Source: Thermoplasmatales archaeon BRNA1 (lineage in GTDB: Archaea; Thermoplasmatota; Thermoplasmata; Methanomassiliicoccales; Methanomethylophilaceae). Taken from it: 64,000 nucleotides of DNA. The translations under genes and the position numbers were made by a program. Shown piece after piece: positions 61,839 to 64,000 of the stretch (the stretch's first letter is position 1; each line of letters opens with the position of its first letter). The stretch covers positions 1,240,001 through 1,304,000 of the forward strand of contig CP002916.1 of NCBI GenBank assembly GCA_000350305.1. Direction: 5' to 3'. The notes beneath the pieces are model-generated. The model searched no databases and was not told where the DNA came from. It saw only the letters and a program-made list of their open reading frames with translations.

Positions 61839-62645
61839 TCAGATTCCGAACCACTCGTTGCGGCAGACCCTCTTAAGCGCCGCGGTCGCGGAAAGGACGG
61901 CGAGCGCGGAGGTCTTCGGGTTGTCGGGCTCCGGCAGGTTGTAGGTGTGGGACACGGCGTGTCCGAAGTTACCGGAGTAGCGCAGCTCGTGGGAGTTACT
62001 GGTCGCAGCGGGATCCAGGACGATGGTGACCTGGGTCTTGTCGAATCCGATTCCCGAGAGGGAGACGGTGGCGGCGACGTTGACGTTCTTGGGGAACAGC
62101 TTGACGGCCTCCCTTGCGGGTCCGGAGTATACGGTGGTGGGCTCGGTGATCTTGTCGACAAAGATTCCCTTGTCGATGAGATACTGAACGTCCGCGAGGG
62201 ACTTGGGTCCCTTGGTGGTGATGAGCTCGACCGAGTCTAGACCCTCCTGGGATGCGGACCTCAGTCCGTCGACACCGCAGAGCGCACCGGCGGGGAAGAA
62301 GACCTTCGCCTCGTGCTCCTTGGCCTTCTCGAAGACCATCTCCCTGAAATCATCGTCCACGAAGGATCCGACGGACATGACCATCATGTCGACTCCCCTG
62401 GAGACAACCTTGGGGACGACCTCCTTTGCGGTTGCCTGGGAAGCGGCCTCGATGACGAGGTCGGTATGGTAGAGTTCGTCCTCGACGGAATCGACGACGA
62501 TTGCCTTGTTCAGACCGGCGGCGACCTTGTCGGCGACCTCCTTCCTGATGTCGACGAGGTATATCCTCTTGACCTCGTCCATCTGATCGGCGGCAGCGGC
62601 AAGCCTGGAACCGATTGAACCGCAACCTACGATAGTAATCCTCAT
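61839..62645 (-). CDS. nadX: L-aspartate dehydrogenase
   Basis: Oxidises aspartate to iminoaspartate for NAD synthesis. 268 residues from ATG 62645: ITIVGCGSIGSRLA at 3-16 (NAD loop), EAASQATAKEVVP near 70, PAGALCGVDGLRSAS near 118, and NSHELRYSG with the catalytic His near 220. A TATA-like TTAATATTATG about 25 bp upstream implies a leaderless start. nadA and nadC are not here. Confidence 0.92.
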   Translation of the reverse strand: MRITIVGCGSIGSRLAAAADQMDEVKRIYLVDIRKEVADKVAAGLNKAIVVDSVEDELYHTDLVIEAASQATAKEVVPKVVSRGVDMMVMSVGSFVDDDFREMVFEKAKEHEAKVFFPAGALCGVDGLRSASQEGLDSVELITTKGPKSLADVQYLIDKGIFVDKITEPTTVYSGPAREAVKLFPKNVNVAATVSLSGIGFDKTQVTIVLDPAATSNSHELRYSGNFGHAVSHTYNLPEPDNPKTSALAVLSATAALKRVCRNEWFGI

Positions 62646-63000
62646 AGGTCGGTTGTATTGATGCATAATATTAATGGGTTTTCATTTTTCCACAGTTTTC
62701 ATATTGGAATCTTCAATTAATCAACGATATTCCACAATAATCAGAGTAAGTTTTTACGAATTTCGTAGTAATTCGGTATTACACAAAAATCCCTTACTAG
62801 AAGTATACAAAAAGTGGCCCATTCCACGAGGCCAGGGAAAGGGGGACGAGGTTCCGCGGAATCTGCATCGATTCGAACTCGTGGGCCAGTTCGGCCGTCG
62901 GAATCGATGACTGGTGGAAGGTCTACACCGCGGCAAGGGCAGAGTAGAACGCACGGTCAAGGACGGCAAACGTTATTGACACCGCCCCCGATACGGTGGC
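62646..63000. other. 355-bp intergenic stretch with no confident gene
   Basis: The left half is AT-rich and holds the nadX promoter. The right half is GC-rich and has one open frame ending at TAG 62945-62947 without a start codon. The TATA-like AACGTTATTGAC at 62966-62977 serves the archease gene about 25 bp downstream. I see no tRNA or stable hairpin. Confidence 0.5.
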
Positions 63001-63408
63001 ATGGAGAGATACGAGGTCCTCGAACACACCGCCGACCTTCTGATCCGCGGCAAGGGTTCCACCCTCGAGGAGTGCTACGGCAACCTTGCCTACGGCATGT
63101 TCGACCAGACCGTGGATCTTTCCTCGGTACGGCCCCTCGAGAGGAGGCATGTGGAGGTCGAGGGGGAGGATGCCGAAGATGCTCTCTACTCCTTCCTCTC
63201 GGAGCTCCTCTTCATCGAGAATTACGAGGACCTCATACTGTGCCAGTTCTCGGTTTCCATCGACGGCAACCGCATCGTCTGCGATTGTGCGGGAGAGAGG
63301 CTCGACCGCTCCAGGATGCACATCAGAGGGGAGATCAAGGCGGTCACATTCCACATGATGGACATCAATGCGGCTGTCCCGCAGGTCACCGTCCTCTTTG
63401 ACGTTTGA
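63001..63408 (+). CDS. Archease (RtcB cofactor)
   Basis: Activates the RtcB tRNA-splicing ligase. 135 residues with the family's start YEVLEHTADLLIRGKG near 4-19 (the Asp is a metal ligand), EDALYSFLSELLF near 58 and KAVTFHMM near 113 with the His. Leaderless start inferred from TATA spacing. Confidence 0.93.
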   Translation: MERYEVLEHTADLLIRGKGSTLEECYGNLAYGMFDQTVDLSSVRPLERRHVEVEGEDAEDALYSFLSELLFIENYEDLILCQFSVSIDGNRIVCDCAGERLDRSRMHIRGEIKAVTFHMMDINAAVPQVTVLFDV

Positions 63409-63414
63409 AAAGAC

Positions 63415-63434
63415 GGCGGGCCGAAGCCCGCCTT
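63415..63434. terminator. Terminator between archease and the methyltransferase gene
   Basis: GGCGGGC-CGAA-GCCCGCC followed by TT, just after the archease stop and before the converging gene's stop. Confidence 0.65.
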
Positions 63435-63440
63435 GCAGTT

Positions 63441-64000
63441 TCAGTACGGGTGCTTCTTCGAGACTTCCACCATGGCCTGGATGTTGGCGATGGGGGTTGC
63501 CTTCGGTTCGGCGCATCCGGCTCCGAAGATGTATCCTCCGTCCTTTCCGGCATCCTCGAAACACTTCTCCGCCGCAGCGGCGACATCCGCCGCCGAACCG
63601 TTCAGGATCAGCGACACGGGGTCAAGGTTGCCCATGACGGCGAGCTTCCCTCCGAAATCCGCCTTCGCGGTCTTCAGGTTGACCTTGTGGTCGAGGCTCA
63701 TGACCTCCGCACCGGTCTTGGCGAAGTCCTTCAGCATGGGGGTGGTGTCCCCGCAAATGTGGAGCATCGTGCCCACGCCGTACTTGTTCTTCCAGTGGGT
63801 GATGTTCCTGTGCAGGAGGTCGAGGTTGAACTCCCTGAACATCACATCGTCGATCATGTCCGCGGAGGACACGGGGTCTGTGTACACCACGTAATCCGCG
63901 TCGACCTCCTCCAGCTGCGCACTCACGATGTCCCTGGAGAAGTCCGCTCCCCTCCTGATCACCTTCTTCGCCTCGTCGGGCTCGGTCAGAAGCATGAGGA
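63441..64000 (-). CDS. Methylcobamide:CoM methyltransferase, MtaA/MtbA type (partial)
   Basis: The last 186 codons of a UroD-fold enzyme that moves a methyl group from a corrinoid protein to coenzyme M. The zinc-site HICGDTTPML and the second site GAGCAEPKATPIANI, with the conserved Cys, are both present; MGNLDPVSL lies between them. The gene continues past the right edge; the in-frame ATG at 63995 is not taken as start. Methanol (MtaA) or methylamine (MtbA) specificity cannot be judged from this part. Confidence 0.85.
   Translation of the reverse strand, partial: LMLLTEPDEAKKVIRRGADFSRDIVSAQLEEVDADYVVYTDPVSSADMIDDVMFREFNLDLLHRNITHWKNKYGVGTMLHICGDTTPMLKDFAKTGAEVMSLDHKVNLKTAKADFGGKLAVMGNLDPVSLILNGSAADVAAAAEKCFEDAGKDGGYIFGAGCAEPKATPIANIQAMVEVSKKHPY

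Noticed and set aside
61839-62645. Reading the NAD-dependent gene as the missing dapB
   Set aside because: Motifs (EAASQATAKEVVP, NSHELRYSG) fit L-aspartate dehydrogenase; the DapB substrate motif is absent.
62797-62947. GC-rich open frame ending in TAG that could be a pyrrolysine gene or fragment
   Set aside because: It has no start codon, the sequence before and after the TAG matches nothing I know, and the reading past the TAG runs into the archease gene out of frame.

Overview
The window reads as a stretch of chromosome from a methanogenic archaeon of the Methanomassiliicoccales (Methanomethylophilaceae-like). The evidence is archaeal information-processing genes (ribosomal proteins L18e, L13 and S9, RpoN, NAC, RadB, Bud32, archease), the archaeal isoprenoid trio (isopentenyl phosphate kinase, type 2 IPP isomerase, prenyl synthase), type II GAPDH, archaeal TATA promoters with many leaderless starts, a stand-alone 5S rRNA gene, and at the right edge a UroD-fold methylcobamide:CoM methyltransferase of the MtaA/MtbA kind. 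Of 63 readable stop codons I count 54 TGA, 9 TAA and no TAG. The one TAG found inside a conserved gene interrupts a full-length Na+/proline symporter, which is what a pyrrolysine-encoding organism would show. The order-level assignment is inference. GC is high except in one AT-rich island near 24.2-28.7 kb.

Layout: 1-7.2 kb holds gatCAB facing a bacterial-type AspRS, an Lrp regulator divergent from AlaX, then NAC and HypC. 7.3-9.1 kb holds 5S rRNA and the amber-containing putP. 9.2-14.1 kb holds the isoprenoid operon, RadB, Bud32-RdgB and tRNA-Pro(UGG). 14.1-16.4 kb holds membrane proteins and a MarR-type regulator. 16.4-21.7 kb is a compact three-gene unit: Lhr/BrxHI-like helicase, BrxD-like ATPase and a YjbR-TerB_N-TerB_C protein. 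21.8-24.2 kb has a small membrane protein and a P1B metal ATPase. 24.2-28.7 kb is a probable integrated island bounded by tRNA-Pro(GGG) and a copy of its 3' end, carrying a UvrD-type helicase and a frameshifted GIY-YIG nuclease.

28.7-30.2 kb is the rpl18e-rplM-rpsI-rpoN operon. 30.4-33.1 kb has a Nfo-like TIM barrel and a SIS isomerase, then a degenerate E1-like/MPN-like pair. 33.2-41.2 kb holds small and secreted membrane proteins, an operon of LarA, an HdrD-like Fe-S protein and dihydropteroate synthase, then ThiL-AmrS and an A24 peptidase; an MscS channel follows at 41.3-42.9 kb. 43.0-49.1 kb is a lysine/diaminopimelate operon (Lrp regulator, dapA, lysC, lysA, dapF, dapL) with repeated CGATTG boxes around the regulator's promoter. 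49.1-52.5 kb has an unknown gene and the pgk-gap pair. 52.6-59.5 kb is a branched-chain amino acid region with two acetolactate synthase paralogues, an orphan methyltransferase, a ligand-less hybrid-cluster-protein relative and ilvC. The remainder holds a cyclophilin-like protein, an M24 peptidase, a SIMPL protein, aspartate dehydrogenase, archease and the partial methyltransferase.

Best candidates for something new: the TerB/BrxD/helicase unit, the amber codon in putP, the tRNA-Pro island, the inactive-looking E1/MPN pair and the ligand-less HCP relative beside ilvC.
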